Assembly (NCBI GenBank): GCA_041648755.1
Contig: JBAZOJ010000093.1
Coordinates: forward strand, 1-12,168
Length of the DNA stretch: 12,168 nt
Direction of reading: 5' to 3'
Origin: JBAZOJ01 sp041648755
GTDB taxonomy: Bacteria > Planctomycetota > B143-G9
Shown here in pieces: positions 1-7,787 of the stretch. The position numbers were made by a program, and so were the translations under genes. The stretch's first letter is position 1. Every line of letters starts with the position of its first letter. Under the pieces are notes generated by a model. That model was not told the DNA's origin and searched no databases. It worked only from the letters and a program-made list of their open reading frames with translations.

Positions 1-2607
1 CATCAGTTTCTGGAGATCGAGAATCACCGAGGGGAAGCCACTCGCTGCAGCCTTCTGCATGAGATCGTCGAGCTTTGCTTGGGCGCGCTTCTCGACGGCT
101 TCCGAACTCTCGTCTGTTTTCAGAGCTTCCTCTACGGCAGTGAGCGTGATTTTGAGGCGGGCGACCTGTGCTTTCCGGCTGCTCAGAGGGAACTCTTCCA
201 GAAAGGCACTTACGTTCCGCAAAGCCTCGGAAATCCTTGGCATATCCGACTTGGTCAGCGTCGCCCTGATTTCAGCGGGTTTCTTTCCCTCACAATCCTT
301 AACATAGGGCTCGATCTTGCTCCATAGTCCTTCGGTCAGGCTGTCATACTTGCTTCTTATCGCTTTGATCTTTCCACGGGCCTGCTCTGAGGCGGCGCCG
401 GACGGATATTTCTCTATGAACCCGTTGAGTTTGTTCTCCGCGTCCTGCAGGGCCGTTGGGCTTGCATTGCGTATGTAGACCTCAACCTGAGACATCAGCA
501 GATCCAATTCCTTCTGGTCGGAATTCGAATTGACGTAGAAGTACAGCACAATGCCAGCCGCGGCTATAAGGAGGACCGCTACAGCTCCGAGTGCGATGAA
601 CCGCTTTGCCACCTGCTTTGCGTATGATGGTGCCGGGGTATCCTGCTGCTTGGGCCGGTCCTTCTCATGCTCTGCCGCAAGCTTCTGGATGGCTTCCATC
701 TCAGTCTTCAGCGCTTCGTTATACGGCTGAAGTTTCTGGGCTTCCTTGATACTTGCAACTGCCTGCGTGAAACGCTTGTCGGAGGCCGCTTGACGGGCCT
801 TCGCAATTGCGTCGAACAGTTTGAACCTGACGAAGCCCGAGCTGCCCTCGGCGCGCTTGAGCTTCATCGTATAGCCCTTCTGTCCCTTCGATGGCAGGCC
901 GTATGGATCCTTGCCGCACTTGGGGCAGATGAATGTGCCAATCTTCAAATCCGTGCCGCAGGTCATGCAGGAGTGGAATAGCTGGGCGCTACAGGCGTGG
1001 CATTCGCGCTCTTCAGGTCCGACGTTTGTCTTGCAGGAAGGGCATTTGCCCTCGAGCGTGGCAAAGGACGGATCAACCTTTATGCTGAGGTCCATCAGTT
1101 GTGCGCGCAATTCCTCATCGTTCGGCGACAGTTCGAGCAACTCGTCGATGATCTTCCGTGACTGGTCAATCAGGCCGCACAAGATCAACTTGGCGATTGC
1201 CTGGCCGAACTCAGTCAGCGCCTGCTCCCGGTACTCCTCGCCACGAACAAGGTATATCGCCGCCAGGATTGTGTTGACTTCGTAGCTTTCCGGTGACAAC
1301 TCGGCCACACGGCCCAATGCAATTATCGCTTGATCGAAATCCTGGGTCTGCCTGGCGATTTCGGCGATCTTCTTGTAGAACACCGCGGCGTAACGGCGGT
1401 TCCCTTGCGCGGCTGTAACGATCGCTATGTCCTGAATCAACTCGGTGTCTTTGTTGTCCAGCACGAATGCCCATCGCAACATCGAAAATGCTTTGTCCAG
1501 GTTCCCTGTGACCTGAAGATCGGATGCAGAGGCCTTAAGCTCGCTAACCGTGGCCGGGCGAATCAGGCCATCGCGAAGCCATTTGCCAAGTACCCTGCAC
1601 AGATCAAGCTCTTGCGTTCCGGACATGTCCGCGATGCTCTTGACGTTATGCTGTCCATCCGCGTACAACAGGATCGCCCCGCTCGGGTCTTCCCTTTGGA
1701 AAGATGTTTTGGCCTCTTCGGGGATGTCCTCAACCTTGACAAACACATTGTTCAGGCTGCCAACTGAGCTTTCGATGGTCTCACGACGCTCGACATGCTC
1801 TGCGCAGTCTTCCAGGTGCCAATCCTGAGCAGCCGAACCGGTCGGATTCGTTGCGCTTGCCGCCCTGATCTCTTTGGACGAAAGCAGGCGCAGCAGATTG
1901 TAGTACTTCAGCGTGTCGTAGCAGAGATATGTCCGGAACAGCGAAAGCCCTGTCCGCGACGCTAATCCGGAAATAGGCGTAACGCCATCGATCTCTCGCA
2001 GCATCCGCCGCGAAAAATCGTCAATTTCCGCGATGTCGTCCGGACTGGTTTTGCTTACCCGGGCCGGTACTTCGAATTCACCGGGGATCTCGCTGCGGAT
2101 CTGTTCCCAATGCTCAAGGGATCTCCCGATCTCAACCGACAGCAAATTGGGGTTGATTTCGATCTTCGTCATCCTGAGCGTGGGATCGTTGTATGAGGAT
2201 GGCATCTCGGCGTCTTCGAACCTGTAAGTGGCGTTTTCCCACGTGATCAGGTCGAATATCTCCTCGTAGAGCTGATCCACCACGACGGCTCGTATCTCGT
2301 CGGTCGTGATGAAAGCCCTTGCGGTCAGGATGTTGCCGAGGTATTCCTTGGTCTTGCGCTGGTCATCAAGGCATTCCTTGAGTTGTTCGGAGGTTATCCG
2401 GCGGGACTTGACCAGGATATCGCCCAGTAGCGCTTGTTTCCGCGGGCCCAGGGAGAGCAGGGTGACCGATGTGGACTCGAAGGAAATCAGTTTCTCGCTG
2501 GTCCTGTCCGACACGCTGAGAACCAGCGGGGTCTTGCCTGCCTTGCCGAACACTTCGCCCATTATCGCGGACAGGGCAACACTATCGAATTTTCCTTCGC
2601 TGATCAT
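1..2607 (-). CDS. PATAN/DUF4388-like, TPR, double zinc ribbon, single-span membrane protein (3' end cut by window)
   Basis: I translated this frame by hand from the ATG at 2607 to base 1: 869 codons, no stop, so the C-terminus lies outside. Residues 1-145 resemble PATAN/DUF4388: a short beta region, then two repeats of the GspE-N type (LGDILVKSRRITSEQL near 62; LGNILTARAFITTDEI near 90) and a W-E-x-A-x-Y-x-F-E ending. Two helix-turn-helix-like modules follow (about 190-250 and 300-355), then TPR-like helices (360-510). Four CxxC pairs (522/525, 536/539, 547/550, 561/564) form a double zinc ribbon with equal 10-residue gaps. More helical repeat spans about 590-645. A transmembrane helix at about 670-691 precedes a helical, probably extracytoplasmic, region. 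The start overlaps the upstream stop as ATGA, with only weak Shine-Dalgarno sequence, so translational coupling is likely. PATAN proteins are generally scaffolds or signalling adaptors; the specific role is unknown. The reading frame is certain, the domain calls less so. Confidence 0.9.
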   Translation of the reverse strand, partial: MISEGKFDSVALSAIMGEVFGKAGKTPLVLSVSDRTSEKLISFESTSVTLLSLGPRKQALLGDILVKSRRITSEQLKECLDDQRKTKEYLGNILTARAFITTDEIRAVVVDQLYEEIFDLITWENATYRFEDAEMPSSYNDPTLRMTKIEINPNLLSVEIGRSLEHWEQIRSEIPGEFEVPARVSKTSPDDIAEIDDFSRRMLREIDGVTPISGLASRTGLSLFRTYLCYDTLKYYNLLRLLSSKEIRAASATNPTGSAAQDWHLEDCAEHVERRETIESSVGSLNNVFVKVEDIPEEAKTSFQREDPSGAILLYADGQHNVKSIADMSGTQELDLCRVLGKWLRDGLIRPATVSELKASASDLQVTGNLDKAFSMLRWAFVLDNKDTELIQDIAIVTAAQGNRRYAAVFYKKIAEIARQTQDFDQAIIALGRVAELSPESYEVNTILAAIYLVRGEEYREQALTEFGQAIAKLILCGLIDQSRKIIDELLELSPNDEELRAQLMDLSIKVDPSFATLEGKCPSCKTNVGPEERECHACSAQLFHSCMTCGTDLKIGTFICPKCGKDPYGLPSKGQKGYTMKLKRAEGSSGFVRFKLFDAIAKARQAASDKRFTQAVASIKEAQKLQPYNEALKTEMEAIQKLAAEHEKDRPKQQDTPAPSYAKQVAKRFIALGAVAVLLIAAAGIVLYFYVNSNSDQKELDLLMSQVEVYIRNASPTALQDAENKLNGFIEKYPSGAASEQARGKIKAIRSKYDSLTEGLWSKIEPYVKDCEGKKPAEIRATLTKSDMPRISEALRNVSAFLEEFPLSSRKAQVARLKITLTAVEEALKTDESSEAVEKRAQAKLDDLMQKAAASGFPSVILDLQKLM

Positions 2608-3170
2608 TGCGCGCTCGATTCCGGAACGACGACTCTGATGGAGTTGGAAACAAGTTGCGCCGTGGATCCGTCTGACAACCTCAGGCTGACCTTGAGCCGC
2701 ACGACAAAGCTCCCTTTGCCGAGGCCTGCCAGGGCCTCTCGTGCATCAAAGGAAATTAGCGCCTGTGGAGCAGACAAACGCTTGTCGCGCGCTGGAAGTT
2801 CTGTCGGGAACAATCGGGGGTTTGTGCCGGAAAGTCCTGGCAGCGCCACTTCGGCTTCCGGGTTGCCACCCTTGGATACAAGCAGGGAAAATGAGCTTGC
2901 CTTCAGGTCAAACTCCACAGCCACTTGGTTATCGTTGGTCAGTCTTGCGGAAATCGCAAAAAACGCGCCTCGCACAATCGACTCGAGGCTGCTTATCTTG
3001 ATCTGCAGGCCGCGGTCCGCAACAGGCCCTTTCACCAACTCATCCTGAAACGCGACAGGGGTCGGCAGGCTTGCATGGGACAGAACCGACATGCTGAAGT
3101 AATAGATCACCAGGCAGAGCGCCACGGCGACCAAGGATGCCATAACAAGCCGAGTGCTGCTGTGAGCCAA
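2604..3170 (-). CDS. Small membrane-anchored protein of unknown function (TTG start)
   Basis: 188 residues. A hydrophobic segment at about residues 9-31 follows a short tail with one Arg and no acidic residue, so it is an uncleaved anchor or a signal peptide. No lipobox Cys is visible. The rest (about 35-188) alternates short hydrophobic stretches with polar turns and looks like a beta-sandwich outside the membrane; I recognise no family. The start is TTG, immediately after the TGA of the hydrolase gene (TGATTG), with AGAGG at 3176-3180 five bases upstream. An ATG at residue 10 would lack this site and drop the charged tail, so TTG is preferred. The stop overlaps the ATG of the next gene (ATGA). 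It sits between the MBL hydrolase and the PATAN protein, so it is probably translated in step with both and may be an envelope partner of the latter (inference). Confidence 0.85.
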   Translation of the reverse strand: MAHSSTRLVMASLVAVALCLVIYYFSMSVLSHASLPTPVAFQDELVKGPVADRGLQIKISSLESIVRGAFFAISARLTNDNQVAVEFDLKASSFSLLVSKGGNPEAEVALPGLSGTNPRLFPTELPARDKRLSAPQALISFDAREALAGLGKGSFVVRLKVSLRLSDGSTAQLVSNSIRVVVPESSAQ

Positions 3171-4001
3171 TCAGACCTCTATCTGAAGCCCTTCATAGGC
3201 TCCAATTGTGTCGGGGAAGCTCTTCCGTGCATGATCAAAAAGCTCATCGAGAAAGTCATCCGAATGAGTGGGCTCGTGATGTGTGCAAACGAGTTGCTTC
3301 ACTCTTGCCTTCTGGGAGAGTTCAATCGCGGACTCGATTGTGGCGTGTCCCCATCCCCTCCGTGGGGCTCGAGGATTGGAGTACTCCGCGTCAGTGTACA
3401 TGGTGTCATGGATAAATATGTCGGCGCCCTCAATGAATGGTGCAAGCTGGTCGTTTCGGCCATCGTAGTGCTCGCAATCGGTCGCGATGACGATCTTGCG
3501 GTTGCCTTCTCTGAAGGAGTACACTATGACACCTTCCGTAGGATGGACAAGTCGCATGGCATCAACGGTTCCATCGAAGAGCCCGCACACCGTGTCTCCG
3601 TAGTTGGGCATTGACAGGTCGTTGAAGCAGATCTTGGAGCCGATCTTGTTGAGCGGTACCGGGAAATAGGGGTCGGCCATTGTGTCGGTGAGAACTTCCT
3701 GCACTCGCTTCTTGAAGAAGTTGCCAGCGTAGATGTCCAAGTTGACCGCCGGGGAAAAAGCCGGGCGGAAAAATGGGAAGCCCTGTGTGTGATCGTGATG
3801 AAGATGCGAGAAGAGCAGGGTGATTGTGCCCTTCAGCGATTCGATGGCCCGGCCGAGTTCGATGATTCCGGTGCCGGAATCCACAACGAAGTTCCGGCCC
3901 CCTGCCAGCACTTGGTAGCAGGTGGTATTCCCGCCGTAGCGGAGAACATTCTTTCGCGGCGTGGGTACGCTGCCTCGGACACCCCAAAAGATGACTTTCA
4001 C
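3171..4001 (-). CDS. MBL-fold metallo-hydrolase (TaR3-like / phosphodiesterase-type)
   Basis: 276 residues, the full length of a single-domain metallo-beta-lactamase-fold enzyme. The N-terminus GVRGSVPTP followed by GGNTTC is typical of the stand-alone hydrolase group resembling PhnP, RNase Z and class II cyclic-nucleotide phosphodiesterases. The complete di-metal ligand set is visible: H66, H68, D70 and H71 (SHLHHDH), H153, bridging D175 (ATDCEH) and H241 (CTHHEP). D41 lies in the VVDSGTG strand and a GWGH motif at 216-219 is also family-like. There is no signal peptide or membrane segment, so it is cytoplasmic. The likely activity is hydrolysis of a phosphodiester or similar ester; the substrate cannot be read from sequence. 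The start is GTG at 4001 with GGAGG at 4007-4011, five bases away. It is the first gene of a three-gene unit behind the promoter at 4025-4053. Confidence 0.93.
   Translation of the reverse strand: MKVIFWGVRGSVPTPRKNVLRYGGNTTCYQVLAGGRNFVVDSGTGIIELGRAIESLKGTITLLFSHLHHDHTQGFPFFRPAFSPAVNLDIYAGNFFKKRVQEVLTDTMADPYFPVPLNKIGSKICFNDLSMPNYGDTVCGLFDGTVDAMRLVHPTEGVIVYSFREGNRKIVIATDCEHYDGRNDQLAPFIEGADIFIHDTMYTDAEYSNPRAPRRGWGHATIESAIELSQKARVKQLVCTHHEPTHSDDFLDELFDHARKSFPDTIGAYEGLQIEV
3176..3180 (-). promoter_or_regulatory. Ribosome binding site that fixes the TTG start
   Basis: AGAGG lies inside the last codons of the MBL hydrolase gene, five bases before the TTG at 3170. It supports TTG over the in-frame ATG nine codons later, and lets ribosomes ending the upstream gene restart at once. 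Confidence 0.65.
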
Positions 4002-4024
4002 TCAAGCCTCCGTGAGATTAGGGA

Positions 4025-4053
4025 ATGATACTCTAAAGGAGGGCGAAAGTCAA
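4025..4053 (-). promoter_or_regulatory. Sigma70-type promoter for the MBL/anchored-protein/PATAN unit
   Basis: On the minus strand TTGACT (4048-4053) and TATCAT (4025-4030) each match the consensus in five of six bases and are separated by exactly 17 bases. The predicted start is an A near 4018-4019, giving a leader of about 18 bases holding GGAGG and the GTG start. It lies in the widest intergenic gap of the window (82 bases). The match is seen directly; activity is inferred. Confidence 0.7.
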
Positions 4054-4080
4054 GAACAGGGCGGCCGGAAGGCCCCCCCC
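4050..4080 (-). terminator. Possible weak intrinsic terminator after the coiled-coil gene
   Basis: In the minus-strand transcript GGG-GGCC-UUCC-GGCC-(G)-CCC forms a seven-pair stem with one bulge (bases 4059-4077), starting three bases after the coiled-coil gene's stop and led by a run of eight G. The downstream tail UGUUCUUGACU is only moderately U-rich, so termination may be partial. The tail shares bases with the -35 box of the next promoter. Confidence 0.4.
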
Positions 4081-4083
4081 TCG

Positions 4084-4848
4084 TCAAAGACCCTCGCGTT
4101 CCCGCTCTTTCTTCTTTTTTATGTCCTCGGGCGACATGCTGTTGGATGGCGGGGGAGCGGAAGGTCGAGGGGTGGTAGTACTGACTGGTGTCGGGCGAGA
4201 TGACGCCTGTGTTGCGGCCGTCCCTTCGCGGATGTACTTTTCCATTTCGTCTATGCGTTGCTGCATTTCCTTGATGGTCTTCTCGTATCCTGTCAGCTTG
4301 TCTGCGGCTTCCTGCTTGACCGCTTCGAGTTGCGCGGCCAGAGCGTCAGCCCGTGCGGCTCTCTTCTCCAAGCTCAGGCATTTGTCAGAAATCTCACTGA
4401 ACTTCCTCTTCAACTCCGCGTTTTCCTGTTCGCCGCCGGACCTGGCCCCCTCAAGCTCCAAACGCATTTCGAGAAGCTGAGCCTTGGCATCAGCGAGTTT
4501 CCTGCTCAGATCCTCTCTGGCGTTCTTGACCTGCTCGAGTTCGAAGACTGCGTCAGAGTACTTCTTCGTGATGTCCGCGGAGTTCTTCTTGAGCTCGTCG
4601 AGAATGAGATCCGCCGAGCCCTTCACATCCGATGTCCGATTGAGGGACATGATAACAAAGGCGAGCGAGGCGAGCATGACAAGAATCGCGATCACGAGGA
4701 GGGTGGTCTGGATAGCAAGGTGGGAGACCGTCTTCTCGCCGCGTGTTGAGACGGAGTCCCTGATATCAAGGACGTCCCGCCTCAAGGAGTTGATGTCTTC
4801 CTTGACGTAAGTAATCAGCTTGTTCTCTTGGGAATTGCCGTCTGTCAT
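4084..4848 (-). CDS. Single-span membrane protein with long coiled coil and Pro/Thr/Ser-rich tail, unknown function
   Basis: 254 residues. A highly charged N-terminal helix (about 8-43) leads to one transmembrane segment (about 44-68). A long heptad-type coiled coil (about 78-208) follows, rich in Leu/Ala at core positions and Glu/Lys/Arg outside. Then comes a low-complexity Pro/Thr/Ser linker (about 211-237) and a very basic tail with KKKKERERE. I do not recognise a family; coiled coils attract false similarity, so a name would be unsafe. The role is probably structural or scaffolding at the envelope. Charges flanking the membrane segment do not settle which side the coiled coil faces. The ATG at 4848 has a perfect AAGGAGG five bases upstream (4854-4860), the strongest ribosome site in the window, and its own promoter at 4873-4901. 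A possible terminator follows the stop, so it may be a single-gene transcript. Confidence 0.88.
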   Translation of the reverse strand: MTDGNSQENKLITYVKEDINSLRRDVLDIRDSVSTRGEKTVSHLAIQTTLLVIAILVMLASLAFVIMSLNRTSDVKGSADLILDELKKNSADITKKYSDAVFELEQVKNAREDLSRKLADAKAQLLEMRLELEGARSGGEQENAELKRKFSEISDKCLSLEKRAARADALAAQLEAVKQEAADKLTGYEKTIKEMQQRIDEMEKYIREGTAATQASSRPTPVSTTTPRPSAPPPSNSMSPEDIKKKKEREREGL

Positions 4849-4872
4849 CGCAGCCTCCTTGAACCAAGCGGG

Positions 4873-4901
4873 ATTCTATGTCGAGGGCGGTTTGTGGTCA
4901 A
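4873..4901 (-). promoter_or_regulatory. Sigma70-type promoter for the coiled-coil membrane protein
   Basis: TTGACC (4896-4901) and TAGAAT (4873-4878) on the minus strand each match the consensus in five of six bases with a 17-base spacer. The -35 box covers the TGA stop of uvrA (4898-4900). The predicted start is near 4866, leaving a short leader with AAGGAGG directly before the ATG. No terminator hairpin is visible between uvrA and this gene, so read-through from uvrA may add to it. Confidence 0.65.
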
Positions 4902-7747
4902 GTGAAAAGCGTATGCAGTATCGGTCTCAGGCAGCGCGCGGTCTCTGTCTCTCCCCGGTCGGCAAGGTCCTCAGGTGAGCCCGTAGCGACGATTTCGCCG
5001 CCGCCCGCACCACCCTCCGGTCCCAGATCGATCACCCAATCCGCGCACTTGATGACATCGAGGTTGTGTTCGATTACGACTACAGTGTTCCCGCGGGAAA
5101 CAAACTCCCGGAGTACTTCCACCAGCATTCTGATGTTGTCGAAGTGAAGGCCGGTGGTGGGCTCGTCGAGTACGTAGAGGGTTCTCCCCGAGCCCGGACG
5201 CGCGAGTTCCCGTGCCAGCTTGATTCTTTGAGCTTCACCGCCGGAAAGCGTGGTTGATGGTTGGCCCAACTGAATGTACCCAAGTCCCACGCGCTGCAAG
5301 GTCTTGAGAACCCGCGAAATGGCCCGGAAGCTGGAGAAAACTTCGACGGCATCGTCTACAGTCATTTCGAGAACCTCTGCGATGCTCAGGCCTTTGAATC
5401 GAACCTTGAGGGTCTCCTTGTTGAACCGGTTTCCCCGGCATACTTCGCACGGAACGTAGACGTCTGGCAGGAAGTGCATCTCGACCCTGATGTATCCGTT
5501 TCCGTCACATGCCTCGCAACGTCCTCCCTTCACGTTGAAGGAGAACCTCCCCGGCGAGTAGCCGCGAAGCTGAGATTCCTTCGATTGCGCATAGAGAGTC
5601 CTTATAGGATCGAACAGCTTCGTATAGGTTGCCGGGTTCGATCGCGGGGTCCGCCCGATGGGCTCTTGGTCGATTGCGATAATCTTGTCGAGATTCTCCG
5701 CGCCTTCGATCGAATCGAGGAACCGCCCGTCGAATCGCTCACCCCGCAGTTGGGCTTCCAGCGAAGGCAACAGGGTCTCGTTGACCAGCGATGACTTGCC
5801 AGCCCCACTGACACCTGTGACCGCGATGAAGAGCCCGAGCGGGAATTCCGCGTCAATGCTCTTGAGGTTGTTCTTCCGGCATCCCTTCAGCGATAGCGAC
5901 AGGGAATTTGGCAGCAGGCGCTTCGCCGGGGCTTGTATTTCCAGTCGGTCTGTCAGGTACTTGGCGGTCAACGTGTCCGAATTCAGCAGCTCGGCAGGCG
6001 TGCCGTAAAAGACCACCTCGCCCCCATGCCGTCCTGCTCCCGGCCCGAATTCCGCCACCCAATCCGATTGCTCGATGGTCGCCCTGTCATGCTCAACAAC
6101 AATGACCGTGTTGCCAAGGTCGCGAAGGCGCTTCAGCGTCTCCAGAAGTCGCTGTATGTCCCGGGGGTGCATCCCGACGCTGGGTTCGTCAAGAACATAG
6201 ATGACGCCTGATAACTCGGCGCCAAGTTGGCTCGCAAGCCGGATTCGTTGGGATTCGCCTCCCGACAATGTCGGGCCGGAACGGTCGAGCGAGAGGTAGT
6301 TCAGCCCGACGTTCAACAGGAAATGCAGGCGGTTGCGAATCTCCTTGACAGGCTCGGTGGCGACCATCGCGCGTCCGCCTTCGAATTTCATTCCGGCAAA
6401 GAACTCATCGGATGCCGCGACGGTGAGTGCGGATACTTCGTCAATGGACTTTCCCGCCAGCTTGAAGGCGCGTGCCTCCGGCCGCAAGCGCGTTCCGCCG
6501 CATCCCGGGCAGGGACGCTCACTCATATACTTCAGGTAGCCAAAGCGCATTTCCTCGCTGGCGGTATCTCTGTAGAGGCGGGCCACCCGCTTCAGCACTC
6601 CCTCGATGCTCATCCGGGTGTTCCAGCTTCCCCGGTCCGTTACGATGCGCATGGAAATCCGCTCTCGCGAGCCGTAGAGGATGACGCGCCGCGCCGGTTC
6701 CGGCAACTCACGCCAGGGAGTCTTAATGGAGATCTTCAGCGAATCGACCAGTGCCATAATGTACTGGCCGGTGAAACTGTCATGCTCCAACAGGGAACGC
6801 CAGGGAACGACGGCGCCATCTTCGATCGAGAGCGTGGTATCCGGAACGACCTTTTCCTCGGCCGCCTCCAGTTTGACCCCGAGCCCTTCACATTCCTTGC
6901 ACATTCCCAAAGGACTGTTGAAACTGAACAGTGGCGGAGACGGTTCCGGAAGACCTATTCCGCAGGACGCGCAGGAGCGATCGGTGCTGAAGACTTCCTC
7001 GGAGTCCTTTCCCTCGACAATCTTGATCCAGCCCTCGCCGACCTGCAGGCCCATCTCGATGGACTCGGACAACCGTGAGCGCTCTTCCTGTTTCACCGTT
7101 ATCCGGTCGATCACGACCTCGATGGTGTGTTTGCGCTTGGCGTCGAGCTTTAAGTCATCGATCTGTGTGATAACCCCGTTGTGTCTCACCCTGGTAAAAC
7201 CGGAGTGCTTCAGTTCCCCGAGGACATCCTTATGCTCGCCTTTGCGGGACGAAATTAGCGGAGCGAGGATTGTCAACTGCTTCCCCATGTGCCGGGAAAG
7301 TATTCCCTCGATGATCTCCTCGGTCGATATCTTGCCTGCGGGCTTGCCGCATTGATGGCAATACTGATCGGCAGCACGGGCGTACAGCACTCTCAGGTAA
7401 TCAGAAATTTCCGTGATTGTGCCGACTGTGGAGCGTGGGTTTGATGAAGCTTTTTTCTGCTCGATGGCGATGGTTGGGGCAAGGCCGCGAATCGTTTCGT
7501 ATCGCGGTTTCTCCACCTGCCCAAGAAACTGCCGCGCATAGGATGAAAGCGACTCGACGTACCTCCGCCTGCCTTCAGCATATATCGTGTCGAACGCCAG
7601 GGACGACTTTCCTGAACCTGACACTCCGCTGAAAACAACCAGCTTCTTCTTCGGGATTGCGACGTTTACGTGCTTCAGATTGTGCTCGGAGGCGCCGGTA
7701 ATCTCGATGCTCTCTTCAGGGAGCGGGTCTTTGCCTGTTGATTTCAC
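4898..7747 (-). CDS. uvrA: Excinuclease ABC subunit A (UvrA)
   Basis: 949 residues, the usual length. UvrA is the damage-sensing ABC ATPase dimer of nucleotide excision repair; with UvrB it scans DNA and loads UvrB at lesions, in the cytoplasm. All hallmarks are present: Walker A GVSGSGKS (41-48) and GVSGAGKS (645-652), signatures LSGGE (494-498 and 834-838), and Walker B LDEP at 519-522 and 860-863. Zinc modules are seen at C130/C133 with C413/C416, at C259/C262-C283/C286 (X20 spacing), and at C744/C747-C767/C770 (X19 spacing). No key residue is missing. The GTG start at 7747 is the only good candidate: an upstream ATG in the gap is out of frame and stops at once. The ribosome site (AGAGA, seven bases away) is weak. 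It lies 40 bases after the five-helix membrane protein, probably on the same transcript, with no clear promoter between. No SOS box was recognised. Confidence 0.98.
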   Translation of the reverse strand: MKSTGKDPLPEESIEITGASEHNLKHVNVAIPKKKLVVFSGVSGSGKSSLAFDTIYAEGRRRYVESLSSYARQFLGQVEKPRYETIRGLAPTIAIEQKKASSNPRSTVGTITEISDYLRVLYARAADQYCHQCGKPAGKISTEEIIEGILSRHMGKQLTILAPLISSRKGEHKDVLGELKHSGFTRVRHNGVITQIDDLKLDAKRKHTIEVVIDRITVKQEERSRLSESIEMGLQVGEGWIKIVEGKDSEEVFSTDRSCASCGIGLPEPSPPLFSFNSPLGMCKECEGLGVKLEAAEEKVVPDTTLSIEDGAVVPWRSLLEHDSFTGQYIMALVDSLKISIKTPWRELPEPARRVILYGSRERISMRIVTDRGSWNTRMSIEGVLKRVARLYRDTASEEMRFGYLKYMSERPCPGCGGTRLRPEARAFKLAGKSIDEVSALTVAASDEFFAGMKFEGGRAMVATEPVKEIRNRLHFLLNVGLNYLSLDRSGPTLSGGESQRIRLASQLGAELSGVIYVLDEPSVGMHPRDIQRLLETLKRLRDLGNTVIVVEHDRATIEQSDWVAEFGPGAGRHGGEVVFYGTPAELLNSDTLTAKYLTDRLEIQAPAKRLLPNSLSLSLKGCRKNNLKSIDAEFPLGLFIAVTGVSGAGKSSLVNETLLPSLEAQLRGERFDGRFLDSIEGAENLDKIIAIDQEPIGRTPRSNPATYTKLFDPIRTLYAQSKESQLRGYSPGRFSFNVKGGRCEACDGNGYIRVEMHFLPDVYVPCEVCRGNRFNKETLKVRFKGLSIAEVLEMTVDDAVEVFSSFRAISRVLKTLQRVGLGYIQLGQPSTTLSGGEAQRIKLARELARPGSGRTLYVLDEPTTGLHFDNIRMLVEVLREFVSRGNTVVVIEHNLDVIKCADWVIDLGPEGGAGGGEIVATGSPEDLADRGETETARCLRPILHTLFT

Positions 7748-7787
7748 TGGGGCATCTCTGGCGTGTCCTGCACTGATACTCCCTGCG

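Noticed and set aside
1..2600. Several short minus-strand frames (719-919, 1211-1474, 1563-1748) suggesting a region of small or broken genes
   Set aside because: The continuous 869-codon frame from 2607 to the window edge covers all of it without a stop, so these are other-frame shadows and there is no frameshift.
4073..4080. Run of eight C as a phase-variation tract
   Set aside because: It lies between genes, outside any coding frame and outside the promoter spacer, so a length change would not switch a reading frame; kept only as part of the hairpin note.
6227..7078. 283-codon plus-strand open frame opposite uvrA
   Set aside because: It lies wholly antisense to certain uvrA sequence, has no recognisable domain and no ribosome site; it is a GC-driven shadow frame. 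The same holds for the other plus-strand frames (for example 667-981, 2434-3048, 2925-3614, 9282-9629).
7749..7765. ATG just upstream of the uvrA GTG as an alternative start
   Set aside because: It is in another frame and reaches a stop after three codons.
7748..7787. Possible promoter before uvrA (TTCATC, 18-base gap, TATCAG)
   Set aside because: The -35 box matches only about half of the consensus and the spacing is off; read-through from the upstream genes explains expression as well. No SOS-type operator is seen in the gap.
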